The notes: a model not told the origin generated them from the letters alone. A DNA stretch of 64,000 bases from Hanleya hanleyi (GCA_036873755.1 JAVTVY010045590.1:124001-188000), one strand, 5' to 3'. Positions 10,487 to 18,650 are shown, counted from the first letter of the stretch. Numbers and translations are program-made.

Positions 10487-11274
10487 TATGCAAAGTGGGG
10501 AGCACGTGCTTGTCGAAAATGAAGTGTCACCACCACTTTCCCGCGTTCGAATGCCACCGGTCGTCCCGTGTCATCTCTTATATCCACCGTGATCGTGTTG
10601 ATGTGTGTTTGTCGTACGGGCAGGTAGAGCATGTGGGTGAAACTGTGGGTGACTTGATCTCCATACAACTGTTTAATGGGCACCACCCGTAACAGAGGTG
10701 TGTTGATATCACCCACGATGTGGTTGTCCACCACGTCCGAGTAGACGTAGAGTCCGTACATACCCGACTTCATATCCATCGGGATCTCGCCTTGGTGGGC
10801 GGTGGGACCAGCGAACGTCCGTAGATCGAAACCCAGCATTTGCTGTAGGATAGGACTCAGTACGACACTCGCGTTGGCGGTGACGATAAGCTCTGCCTTG
10901 TCGTTGTGTGCGTTGTAATCGAAGTTCACGTGATTCTTGAAGGGATAGGCTTTGATGGGTTTTGAAGTATTCGTGACCTCCCGTAGAGCCTTATAATGCA
11001 ACAGTCTTGACAGCCCACCCATGAACTCCTTGGGAGTATCGTATTGGCCTTCGGGGAGGGTGAGTCGGGTGTCTTTTCCTTCGTAGGTCACCTCGTCCCA
11101 CACTTCATTGGCTCGCACGTTGTACCACGAGTAAGGGTACTGAATATCCACCAGTCCACATTCCCACCGGCCAGGTAAATGCAACGGTTGTGGTAATTGG
11201 GTCACATACTTGGCCACGGTGTTGTCAGGCAACACATCGAGTGAACTGTTACTGGGTAGCGTGAGGTAAAACAT
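10486..11274 (-). CDS. Penton-like minor capsid protein
   Basis: 262 aa, intact, assuming the ATG at 11274 (MFYLTLPSNSS); upstream codons in frame lack an ATG. It matches the conserved Polinton/adintovirus vertex (penton-like, single jelly-roll) protein: N-terminal LPSNSS..YPDNT-type segment, WECGLVDIQYPYSWYN, QMLGFDLRTFAGP, GLYVYSDVVDNHIVGD and a C-terminal VVTLHFR strand. A TATA-like TATTAAAAC at 11305-11313 lies ~35 nt upstream of the ATG. The stop overlaps the next ATG (TAATG). A decayed copy sits at 30490-30770. Confidence 0.75.
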   Translation of the reverse strand: MFYLTLPSNSSLDVLPDNTVAKYVTQLPQPLHLPGRWECGLVDIQYPYSWYNVRANEVWDEVTYEGKDTRLTLPEGQYDTPKEFMGGLSRLLHYKALREVTNTSKPIKAYPFKNHVNFDYNAHNDKAELIVTANASVVLSPILQQMLGFDLRTFAGPTAHQGEIPMDMKSGMYGLYVYSDVVDNHIVGDINTPLLRVVPIKQLYGDQVTHSFTHMLYLPVRQTHINTITVDIRDDTGRPVAFERGKVVVTLHFRQARAPHFA

Positions 11275-11304
11275 GGCGACTGAGCTGTCCTGCTGCTGCA
11301 CCGG

Positions 11305-11313
11305 GTTTTAATA
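11305..11313 (-). promoter_or_regulatory. TATA-like box before the penton/core/capsid/protease block
   Basis: TATTAAAAC on the minus strand, ~31-39 nt upstream of the penton ATG. Weaker than the other TATA boxes of the element. Confidence 0.35.
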
Positions 11314-12155
11314 GGTGTTCCAGACCTTGGGTGGTTGTGTCCGGCGTCGTGTTCGTCGCGTTGACTTGCTACGTGCCACGGCTCTGGAGATGTGGGGTGT
11401 CCTGATCAAGGGTGGTTTTTTAGGTCTGAAAAGAAGGTGCCCGTTGTGGTGGTGGAGTTTTGGGGGGTGACTTCGGTTCCCCGTCGGCTTCCCAAGGTTG
11501 TGGAATCTGTCGTGGTGCACGACTCGGCGATTGCTGGGTTCGCTGCATAAAGGCCCAGCGGTGGGGGTTCCCCACCAATTCCTGTGGTACATGCATGTCT
11601 TTCAAGCCTTGAGCAAAGACCTCCCATCCTCGAGGATCCGTGTGCGATCTGCGTTTACGCATCAGGTCATTCACTAAATCCGTCATGTGGGTCCCGGGGA
11701 CCACCTGATTCTGTACCAGGAGTTCGCCTTTATCATTCCAAGTCATGTTAGGATTCTGTTTCATCCGTTGTAATACCAGGCCAGCTTGTTTCTTGAACGA
11801 TGCAGGTACACTCTTCAGCACTTCGTCTTCCACCCACTGTGGGGCTGTGGGTGCTACCCCTGGTAATGGCGGCTGTTGGAGGGGTGCTGAGGTCGGCGGT
11901 GTGTCACGTGGTGGTGGTGGTGGTGGTGGTGGTAGAGAGGGTTTTGTATTGGTCCATGAACGTCATGTACCGTTAAAGCGTCTCATTGTACCGTTGTACT
12001 TTCTCACTGTCGCTTAACCCCGGTCTCTGTAAGATCTGTTGCATCTCTCCATCGAGGCTGTTTATGGTCTTCACCGTAGGTGGGACAGGGTAGGGCGATT
12101 GGAGGTTTTGAAGGAACCGTGGTTCGACGAGGACCATTTTTTTCGTGTGGTTCAT
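11308..12155 (-). pseudogene. Conserved Polinton protein of unknown function, broken
   Basis: The gene begins at ATG 12155 (MNHTKKMVLVEPRF..), overlapping the previous stop as ATGA. An in-frame TAA at 11973-11975 ends the first 60 codons, but the same frame continues sensibly (RYMTFMDQYK). The frame then shifts near 11945-11955 into a poly-Pro run and a conserved block containing VLKSVPASFKKQAG, GELLVQNQVVPGTH and WEVFAQGLKDMHVP. A further shift near 11430 leads to a basic tail ending KVWNTY. So at least one nonsense change and two indels. This gene type recurs in invertebrate Polinton-like elements, but I know no function. The mid part is Pro-rich, the tail Arg-rich. Confidence 0.6.
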
Positions 12156-12493
12156 TGTCGGCCAAAGAGTCCACCCAATACTGGACCCAACACAGAAGCG
12201 GCCAACGGTGCTAAGATAGCCCCGAGAAAGCCGCCTTTCTGTAACACCTTTTTCTTTTGTGTTTGAGGGACCCGCTTCTGGACTAGGGTTCGGAGACCTG
12301 TCTTATGCTTGATCAACTTGGTCTTCTGAGCCGGAGTCAGTGGTACGTTGCCTTTTAACAGGTTGTACCCGATCTCGCACAGACAGCGTACAAGGTCAGG
12401 GTCCGCACCGCGTACAATGGTTCGGACCAACTCGGGTGGGGCCGTCTTCAATACACGGAGCGTCGGAGCGTGCTTCCGTACTCGCGCAGACAT
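12152..12493 (-). CDS. Small conserved Polinton protein with hydrophobic Gly-rich tail
   Basis: 113 aa from ATG 12493 (MSARVRKHAPTL); codons upstream lack an ATG and a TATA-like box sits ~40 nt before it. A helical N-terminal half contains ELVRTIVRGADPDLVRCLCEIGYNLLKGN; a Lys-rich linker ends KKKVLQKGG; the last ~25 residues are hydrophobic (FLGAILAPLAASVLGPVLGG). The same layout recurs in invertebrate Polinton/adintovirus-like elements and suggests a membrane-interacting virion component, but the function is unknown. The stop overlaps the next ATG (ATGA). Confidence 0.6.
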   Translation of the reverse strand: MSARVRKHAPTLRVLKTAPPELVRTIVRGADPDLVRCLCEIGYNLLKGNVPLTPAQKTKLIKHKTGLRTLVQKRVPQTQKKKVLQKGGFLGAILAPLAASVLGPVLGGLFGRQ

Positions 12494-12528
12494 CCTGTAC
12501 AACTAATGCTAGAACCCACAACTCTGCT

Positions 12529-12537
12529 CTTTTTATC
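12529..12537 (-). promoter_or_regulatory. TATA-like box before the 113-aa gene
   Basis: GATAAAAAG on the minus strand, 36-44 nt upstream of ATG 12493. It supports this ATG as the start. Confidence 0.4.
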
Positions 12538-12576
12538 TACCTCAGAGACAAATCAACCCTGCTGTGGTATTCATTC

Positions 12577-12584
12577 TTTTTATT
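12577..12584 (-). terminator. Polyadenylation signal after the ATPase gene
   Basis: A minus-strand AATAAA lies in the 150-bp gap between the ATPase stop (12645) and the next gene's TATA-like box, beside a (CA)n run at 12600-12612. Confidence 0.4.
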
Positions 12585-12644
12585 ATCTCCATCATCAAAC
12601 ACACACACACTCCAGCTGGGGGCGCCACTGTGGGTGTGTTTACA

Positions 12645-13253
12645 TTATTTTTGCATGTACACGTGGTGGGCCTCTCCGGGAAAGATGCCGGTCCGTAGTC
12701 GAAGATGTTCGGGGGTGGCTTGCTTGAGGTCGAAGAGCATATACCCGTGCTGAGGGGTTGTGGCATCTTTGAAGGCTTCCAACGCAAACGGTGTGCGGCC
12801 GGGATACATCTGTCTCGCCAGGTGCAGCAGTTGAGTGGTATCTCTCGGGTTTTTGAAGACCACCAGGTAGTGGGCATTTAAGCTGATGTTCCGATGTTCT
12901 TTGTTTTTACTGAACAGATTCTGTACAATGTAGATGATACTGAGCCGTCGATGATGGCTGCCTTTGGTAAAGAGTTGGGTGACCCGCGCATCCGTCTCCG
13001 CCATGAGATCATCCAGAACCACCAAGGTGTCGGGTTCCAAATCGGCCAGGTTGGGTAGGCCTTCCACGAACGTGATGTGGGGCATTGCTGCATACGCTTC
13101 CTGCCATTCTCCGTAACACCACACGACTCGAGCAATGGGTGGGGTGATCATGCTGTCGGCGTGTTGAAGGAGCTTCCTGACGAAGTGCGTTTTGCCGGAA
13201 CCCGTCGGTCCTGCGATGACGCAAGTGAAGGGATGCTGCCCCCGAGGGTCCAT
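12645..13253 (-). CDS. FtsK/HerA-type (A32-like) DNA-packaging ATPase
   Basis: 202 aa, intact. P-loop ATPase expected to drive genome packaging into the capsid. Walker A GPTGSGKT is at residues 15-22; Walker B TLVVLDD at about 76-82, followed by a sensor-like IYIVQNLF and a LVVFKNPRD segment typical of the A32 family in Polintons, adintoviruses and NCLDVs. The start at 13253 follows a CATGG-type context. It overlaps the 3' end of the membrane-protein gene by ~100 nt in another frame. No motif is missing. Confidence 0.85.
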   Translation of the reverse strand: MDPRGQHPFTCVIAGPTGSGKTHFVRKLLQHADSMITPPIARVVWCYGEWQEAYAAMPHITFVEGLPNLADLEPDTLVVLDDLMAETDARVTQLFTKGSHHRRLSIIYIVQNLFSKNKEHRNISLNAHYLVVFKNPRDTTQLLHLARQMYPGRTPFALEAFKDATTPQHGYMLFDLKQATPEHLRLRTGIFPGEAHHVYMQK

Positions 13254-13731
13254 GGTTCGAGGTGTATCCGTTGTCGTGGTAACCCGCTCTTGTAAATTTG
13301 GTACGAGTGAACTGGAGTGGTGGGTACAACGTCGGTCGTCGTTGTCTGTACACTGTCAGCGATGATGATGGGGGTGGGTACAACGTCGGTGGTCGTTGTC
13401 GGTTCACTGTGAGGGATGAAATCCGGTGGGTCTTCAGACGTAGTGGGCGGACTTGGTGTAGATGTTGAGCTTGGTGTGGAGCTCGACGTGGCTTGTGGGG
13501 TGTGGTGGTGGTGACTGGGCTCGATACGGGGTTGACTGGTGCTACCTGTAGACCGGTTTCGCTGGTGGGTGGTGTTCTCAGTTGGTTAAGTAACGTGCTG
13601 ACATAGGCTACGTCGTAAAACACACCTCCGTACAGCACACTCAGCAGGGTTAGCACTATCACCCCAAAGCCCACTTGCGCTTTGCGCGTTTTGGAAGACA
13701 CTGTGTTCAGAGACAGCTGCTGTTGGTCCAT
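13148..13731 (-). pseudogene. Single-pass membrane protein with Ser/Thr/Pro-rich stalk, frameshifted
   Basis: Starts at ATG 13731 (MDQQQLSLNTVSS..). A transmembrane helix (about residues 20-42, GFGVIVLTLLSVLYGGVFYDVAYV) is followed by a Thr/Pro-rich region. In this frame the sequence becomes Arg/His-rich and unlike a stalk after about 13545. The other frame, open from about 13590, has natural low-complexity stalk sequence with two TTTTDVVPT repeats and ends at 13148-13150 inside the ATPase gene. A one-base indel around 13540-13590, near a CCACCACCACACCCC run, is the simplest reading. Function unknown; a membrane or surface component is only a guess. A TATA box lies ~50 nt upstream. Confidence 0.55.
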
Positions 13732-13779
13732 AGCACTGTGGTCGGACGTGGAATGAAGGAGGACGGCAGTGGTGTCTGG

Positions 13780-13787
13780 CTTTATAG
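13780..13787 (-). promoter_or_regulatory. TATA box before the membrane-protein gene
   Basis: CTATAAAG on the minus strand, ~50 nt upstream of ATG 13731. Confidence 0.5.
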
Positions 13788-13924
13788 TCGTTTCACCTGG
13801 TTGGCAGCGACCCAGGAATTGAAAGAACTGGGCCAACCTTGCCATTTGACAAAATGAAACAGTTTGCCACGTCGACGTTCCGTTTTCAAAATCTGCTCCA
13901 CCGTGTAGTAGTCTTGCTGTGTTT

Positions 13925-14854
13925 TTACAACAGGCTGTAATTCCGTCTCGTAAAACGTCCCAGCAACGTTTCCCCTTGGAGATCTTCCAGTTCATAGACT
14001 CGCCGCTGTCGGGGTAGGCGCCGTTTAATCAGGAAGTGCTCATCGCTCCAGTTGGGCAAGTAACTTTTCTCGAACTTGCCCTTGACTTTACTGATCCGTA
14101 CAGGGTCCCCGACCTTGAACACCGCCTTCGGTGCTCGTTGCGATGGCATGGGGTACAAGACACGCCGGACTTGAGCTTCATTGCGTTGGGTCACGGTAAT
14201 GGGGGCTCTCTCTATACTCCGATGATAGGCTCGATTGTAACCCCTCACAAGTTTCGGGAGAACATCGATGTACCGCCTTGTATTCTTATAGGTGAAATAT
14301 TTATACATACGGCCTTTGAATGTCCTGTTGAACCTTTCCACCACGGAAGCCTTGGTCTCGTTGTACGTATGGAAGAAGAAGACCTTCTGTTTCTTGAGAA
14401 AGGCTTGGAAGGGTCTGTTGAGGAATTCCGTGCCTTCGTTGGTTTGCAAATACAAAGGTTTGCGCCCGGTCTTGAAGATATCTTTGAACGCCGCTATGAG
14501 ATTCGCCCCCGTTTTCGTCCGGATGGGTACCACCCACGCATACTTCGATAGGATATCGATGCACGTCAAGATATATCGATTCCCATCGTTGTGTTTGGCA
14601 AAGGCGCTCATATCGACCAAATCCGCTTGCCACTGGGCATCTATTCCTCCCACGATGACCCGGTTCCGTAGAAAATGGCGACGGACAGCTCGATGTAAGG
14701 TATAGGTGTCTTGTTTTCTTAACCAATCTCTGACTTGGGCACGTTGTATCCCCTGGGGTTTGGCCGCTCGATAGAGAGCCGACAATGCACTATACGCAGC
14801 CGGACTGTCGGGACTGTAGTATAAGTTATCCAACACCTTCTCCCAGCGCTTCAT
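13925..14854 (-). CDS. Retroviral-type (rve) integrase with altered catalytic site
   Basis: 309 aa, uninterrupted. Polinton-type DDE integrase that would insert the element, giving the 6-bp duplication. An N-terminal YYSPDSPAAYSAL..LYRA segment and WLRKQDTYTLHR precede the catalytic core: Asp78 in WQADLVDM, then TNEGTEF (residues 138-144), then Glu173 in ASVVERFNRT. The usual second catalytic Asp (TDxG) is Asn139 here (codon AAC), so activity is doubtful. The C-terminal part (FKVGDPVRISK..YLPNWSDEHF) is the SH3-like DNA-binding domain common to this group. TATA box TATAAATA is ~40 nt upstream. Confidence 0.88.
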   Translation of the reverse strand: MKRWEKVLDNLYYSPDSPAAYSALSALYRAAKPQGIQRAQVRDWLRKQDTYTLHRAVRRHFLRNRVIVGGIDAQWQADLVDMSAFAKHNDGNRYILTCIDILSKYAWVVPIRTKTGANLIAAFKDIFKTGRKPLYLQTNEGTEFLNRPFQAFLKKQKVFFFHTYNETKASVVERFNRTFKGRMYKYFTYKNTRRYIDVLPKLVRGYNRAYHRSIERAPITVTQRNEAQVRRVLYPMPSQRAPKAVFKVGDPVRISKVKGKFEKSYLPNWSDEHFLIKRRLPRQRRVYELEDLQGETLLGRFTRRNYSLL

Positions 14855-14890
14855 GGTGACAAAATGATGATGGACTCGGAGAGTATGGTT

Positions 14891-14898
14891 TATTTATA
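14891..14898 (-). promoter_or_regulatory. TATA box before the integrase gene
   Basis: TATAAATA on the minus strand, 37-44 nt upstream of ATG 14854. Confidence 0.55.
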
Positions 14899-14906
14899 AC
14901 AAGTTT

Positions 14907-15407
14907 CTACCACCGTTGTGTTGGCTGACTGAGTCTAGCCGGGTAATCAATGGCCTCGTCGTCTGGTTCATGGCTATACAGTTGTTCATTGGGTTCTGCC
15001 GCCGATTCTCTCAGGGCACGAGCCCACCCCAACTGGTGTGATGATCGCTCGTCCGGTGTAAACAGCTGGTCCACAATAGGCACCACTTTCTCGAAGGCTA
15101 TCCACAGATCGGGGTCTAGGGTGAAGCCTCGCGTAGGGTCTTGGTAGCGGCCCAGGCGTAGGAAGAAGGTTGCACGGTATACGTAGATGGCATTGTCTAT
15201 GTGGATGAGGTTTCCGTCGAGCTCGCCGCTCAACACCCGTTTAAATTTGGTCCAGCCGTCACGATGTAGCGTAACCGTATTCGATACGGTCTTAGCGGGC
15301 GACCAGCAAACATCTCCACGGTCTTCCACCAGGGTGACTTTATCTTCATAGACGTGTAACCCCACCCGGGGTGTAAGGGGCAGGATGGCTCGTAGGACGG
15401 GTGACAT
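14907..15407 (-). CDS. PC4-like (p15) single-stranded-DNA-binding domain protein
   Basis: 166 aa from ATG 15407 (MSPVLRAILPLTPRVG), chosen because a TATA box lies ~52 nt upstream; codons upstream come from a duplicated leader. The core contains GWTKFKRVLSGELDGNLIH..YVYRATFF followed by GFTLDPDLWIAFEKVVPIVD. The last motif fits the C-terminal helix of the transcription coactivator PC4 (pattern G-[IF]-[ST]-L-x-P-x-x-W-x-x-x-[EK]). By family, a role in ssDNA binding, replication or transcription is plausible. A longer paralogue lies directly upstream at 15553-16332. The assignment is from motif reading only. Confidence 0.55.
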   Translation of the reverse strand: MSPVLRAILPLTPRVGLHVYEDKVTLVEDRGDVCWSPAKTVSNTVTLHRDGWTKFKRVLSGELDGNLIHIDNAIYVYRATFFLRLGRYQDPTRGFTLDPDLWIAFEKVVPIVDQLFTPDERSSHQLGWARALRESAAEPNEQLYSHEPDDEAIDYPARLSQPTQRW

Positions 15408-15545
15408 GCTTGCTCCAATGTTGATGGGTGAATGACACACACTGTGTCTGTCTCTCGTATTTATGGGCAGGTCTCTCGGTGACATGGTTGCCCCAATGAC
15501 GAAAGGTAAATGACACATACGGTGACTGTGGCTCGTATTTATAGT
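15405..15545 (-). repeat. Tandem duplication of a TATA-plus-leader unit
   Basis: Two ~72-bp copies, each with a [CT]ATAAATACGAG box, CACAGT, GTGTCATT, ATTGG[AG]GCAA and CATGTCACC. The copy ending at 15405 leads into the PC4-like gene. The distal copy (TATA at 15536-15543) puts an extra in-frame ATG upstream, which would extend the protein by 26-37 residues if used. Confidence 0.65.
15459..15466 (-). promoter_or_regulatory. TATA box before the shorter PC4-like gene
   Basis: CATAAATA on the minus strand, ~52 nt upstream of ATG 15407; its duplicate TATAAATA is at 15536-15543. Confidence 0.5.
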
Positions 15546-15552
15546 CCCACTG

Positions 15553-16332
15553 TCAATGCCACAGCGCCAGGGTCAATAGGGCGCAGACTAGTGTGAGGCC
15601 AACCAGTCGTCGCTGGTTCCGGCGTGAGCGCTCGTGGTCCATAGCCCGAGCATCAAGGATGGCTGTCATAGTCCAGTAGTGGTGAGTGATGGCACACCTC
15701 TCCATCGAGTGCACTGTGTCGAGGACCGCTTCTGTGAACTCGTTCAGGATCTGGCGTCGCCCCTCGTTGTCGTCGCCATCTGCAAACATGGACCGGACCA
15801 CTGCTCGGTAACCCGTGAGTGAATTAACCACGGTGGCATGCTGTAAAATGCGAGTCGCATAGGGCTGGATCTCCGCCATGGCTCTGCAACCGTAGAAATG
15901 AAGGTGTGGTTCTGATGGGTTATGTGGGTCCTGTAGAGATAGTACTTCATCGACCATGGGGACTACTTGTTCCAAAGCCGTCCATAGATCGGGGTCCAGA
16001 GTAAAACCACCTTGCTTGAGACAGAGGAGTCGAGCAAAATAGGGACCGCGGAAAATGTAGACGTCGTCACACAGGTGAATGCTATCACCGTCGAGGTCAC
16101 CCAATAACACCCGTTTCAAGGTAGTCCAGGCTTCCGGGGATAAAGAGACACGCGCTGGTTCAAACGTACACCAACACCTACTGTCGTCATCGATGAGCTC
16201 CACGCGTTTGGGATACAACAATAGGGTGCAGTTCGGTGTAAGAGTGCGGGTCTCCCTCACACGCTCGTCTTCAGGCAAGACTTCAACCGGAGATACTGCT
16301 GGGTCCCAGGGAAAATCTTCTCCACGTCTCAT
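15553..16332 (-). CDS. PC4-like protein with C-terminal membrane anchor
   Basis: 259 aa, intact, ATG at 16332. The central region is paralogous to the 166-aa neighbour: VSLSPEAWTTLKRVLLGDLDGDSIHL, YIFRGPYFARL, then GFTLDPDLWTALEQVVPMVD, the PC4-like C-terminal helix motif. The first half repeats the L-x-P-x-x-W pattern, hinting at an internal duplication. A ~100-residue extension follows, and the last ~18 residues (LVGLTLVCALLTLALWH) form a predicted tail anchor after a basic RRNQRR. A nucleic-acid-binding domain tied to a membrane anchor is unusual. First gene of the leftward block; a clear TATA box lies 172-180 nt upstream. Confidence 0.55.
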   Translation of the reverse strand: MRRGEDFPWDPAVSPVEVLPEDERVRETRTLTPNCTLLLYPKRVELIDDDSRCWCTFEPARVSLSPEAWTTLKRVLLGDLDGDSIHLCDDVYIFRGPYFARLLCLKQGGFTLDPDLWTALEQVVPMVDEVLSLQDPHNPSEPHLHFYGCRAMAEIQPYATRILQHATVVNSLTGYRAVVRSMFADGDDNEGRRQILNEFTEAVLDTVHSMERCAITHHYWTMTAILDARAMDHERSRRNQRRLVGLTLVCALLTLALWH

Positions 16333-16503
16333 GCTTTCGTCTAATACAAGCTGGTAGGCAAGCAGGCTGGCAGGCTAGAGGTCAGGCAGGCAAACAGGCA
16401 GGTAAGCAGGCAGGCAGGCAGGCAGGCTGGTCAGGCTGGTCAGGTCAGTCAGAGTGCTCCGTAAGGTAGTGCAATGAATACACCCAACCACTAAAAATCG
16501 CCT

Positions 16504-16512
16504 CCTTTTATA
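16504..16512 (-). promoter_or_regulatory. TATA box of the first Polinton gene
   Basis: TATAAAAGG on the minus strand, a consensus TATA box, directly downstream of YY1-like motifs. The intervening 5' leader (16333-16500) includes a CAGG/CTGG microsatellite at about 16345-16445. Confidence 0.6.
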
Positions 16513-16519
16513 CGTTTTT

Positions 16520-16875
16520 CTACATGCCGCCATCTTGCACCCACACGTCGCCATCTTGCACCCACAGAACGCGCCGCCATCTTGCACCCACAGAACGCGC
16601 CGCCATCTTGCACCCACACGCCGCCATCTTGCATCCACAGAACGCCATCACAGACAGGTCAATACATGGTCAAAACAGCGCCCCCTGGTGGATGCAAGAG
16701 TTATCTCCCCCGGCAAAATAAGCTCTGTAATCAGTAATATATATGATGTGCCGCCATCTTGAACATACGTGCCGCCATCTTGTACCCACACGCCGCCATC
16801 TTGTACCCACACGCCGCCATCTTGTACCCACACGCCGCCATCTTGTACCCACACGCCGCCATCTTGTACCCACAG
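16520..16875 (-). promoter_or_regulatory. Two extra internal YY1-like arrays upstream of the gene block
   Basis: Five GCCGCCATCTTG/CGCCATCTTG motifs at about 16525-16640 and six at about 16750-16875, just outside the TIR on the promoter side and ~10 bp upstream of the first gene's TATA box (16504-16512). They have no counterpart next to the left TIR and look like captured extra copies of the TIR array. Confidence 0.55.
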
Positions 16876-17269
16876 AACGTGTGACGTCATATGCAAATTT
16901 CTGAGGTCAATCATGACAGACACAGACAAGTCTAGACATGGCCAAAGGTCACGCCCCATTCACCCAAACCGGAAGTGACGTCACACACTTGTTCATTGGA
17001 CCATTAGTGGCTCCCCTAGCTCCAAAACGTCTAGCGGGACCCATACAGGGTCCAGTTTTCGACACTAGGTGACCACATCCCGACGAAATGGCCAGTTTCC
17101 GACACCGGATGTGCCGCCATCTTGAACATACGTGCCGCCATCTTGGATATGTCCCATAATGCACCGGGTCAAAATACTCGCTTCTGATTGGCTGAGAGCT
17201 CTGTGACGGATTTGAAATACTCGCTTTTGATTGGACGAGAGCTCCGCATTGCGTCTGCGCATGATATTC

Positions 17270-17995
17270 CTACCGTACATCCAACCCATCAGATGCCCCT
17301 TCACGAATGCTTCACTTTGATACCTCACTCGACCCCATTGGTCCACTAGGGACGCCCCTAGCTCCAACACGGCTATTTTCATACCCTTGGGCCACCGCGC
17401 ATGCGCAGAATGCCGATATTTCAACCCCACACCCAGCCCATTAGATGCCTCCTCACATAGGCTTCACTTTGATACCTCACTCGACCCCATCGGACCATTA
17501 GCGGCTCCCCTAGCTCCAACACGGCTATTTTCATACCCTTGGGCCACCGCGCATGCGCAGAATGCCGATAGTTCAACCCCACACCCAGCCCATCAGATGC
17601 CCCTTCACGAATGCTTCACTTTGATACCTCACTCGACCCCATTGGACCATTAGGGACTCCCCTAGCTCCAAAACGTCTATTTTCATACCCTTGGGCCACC
17701 GCGCATGCGCAGAATGCCGATAGTTCAACCCCACACCCAGCCCATTAGATGCTCCTTCACGAATGCTTCACTTTGATACCTCACTCGACCCCATTGGACC
17801 ATTAGTGGCTCCCCTAGCTCCAACACGGCTATTTTCATACCCTTGGGCCACCGCGCATGCGCAGAATGGCGACATTTCAACCCCACATCCAGCCCATCAG
17901 ATGCCCCTTCACGAATGCTTCACATTGATACCTCATATGACCCCATTGGACCATTAGTAACTCCCCTGGCTCCAAAATGTCTATTTCCATACCCT
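17270..17995 (-). repeat. 152-bp tandem repeats, right TIR, each with an NRF1-like site
   Basis: About five inverse units of the left array, with GCGCATGCGCAGAATG near 17398, 17551, 17703 and 17855. The outermost unit's motif is degraded to CTGCGCATGATA. Confidence 0.75.
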
Positions 17996-17996
17996 T

Positions 17997-18380
17997 GGTG
18001 TACACGAGTTTTCTCCCTTGCGTCAGTGTGTGCAGATGGCGCTATGGTTTGGATCGACGCCGTGATGTGGAAAGGGCGTCCCCACACCATCCTGGAGCCG
18101 CCATTTTGTTTCTTGATTTTTTGCGGAGATACACGGGACAATAAACACTCGACCCTAGGGTGGCACGGATGCTAGACTGATGCTATTAACATGGTACAAC
18201 ACCTATAGATTATGTTTATTACTAGGACGTCAGCGAAATACTAGTACCCATCCTCCGCATGGCAGAACTGTACAACCCAGAACAAGTCAGGACATGCCTT
18301 GATCACGTGATCGTCATGGGAAACCCCCACTGGGGAATCAGGCAGGGTGTACATTCCGTGAGACTACTTTCTGCCTGCGG
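17997..18380. other. Segment present only in the right TIR
   Basis: Between the 152-bp array and the GCATCACCGCGGATGAATAC block shared by both TIRs, the right copy has ~380 bp not found on the left. It contains CCGCCATTTTG, an AATAAA at about 18141 and a 60-codon open frame starting at 18259 (no recognised domain). Either the left TIR lost it or the right TIR gained it. Confidence 0.55.
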
Positions 18381-18499
18381 AGGCAGACCGCATCACCACC
18401 AGACCGCATCACCGCGGATGAATACATGGAACTATTTTTGACCTGCAAAGGCTATCTATTGTACCGGAGAGGGCCGGACATTGCCGGAGATGACACCGG

Positions 18500-18650
18500 A
18501 CGTGCCGCCATCTTGAACATACGTGCCGCCATCTTGTACCCACACGCCGCCATCTTGTACCCACACGCCGCCATCTTGTACCCACACGCCGCCATCTTGT
18601 ACCCACACGCCGCCATCTTGTACCCACACGCCGCCATCTTGTACCCACAG
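18500..18650 (-). promoter_or_regulatory. 21-bp tandem array of YY1-like sites, right TIR
   Basis: Seven GCCGCCATCTTG motifs: one followed by AACATACGT, then six in perfect 21-bp units, followed by GTGTGACGTCATATGC. Inverse of the left array. Confidence 0.6.

Noticed and set aside
10006..10522. Plus-strand frames of 110-152 codons opposite the core-protein gene
   Set aside because: Antisense shadows of the basic, GC-rich core gene; the minus frame has family motifs.
13009..13995. A 328-codon minus-strand frame
   Set aside because: A composite: 3' end region of the integrase gene, then the membrane protein from ATG 13731, then the ATPase gene read out of frame. I annotated the parts instead.
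14036..14726. Plus- and minus-strand frames of 137-171 codons over the integrase
   Set aside because: Shadows of the intact integrase frame.
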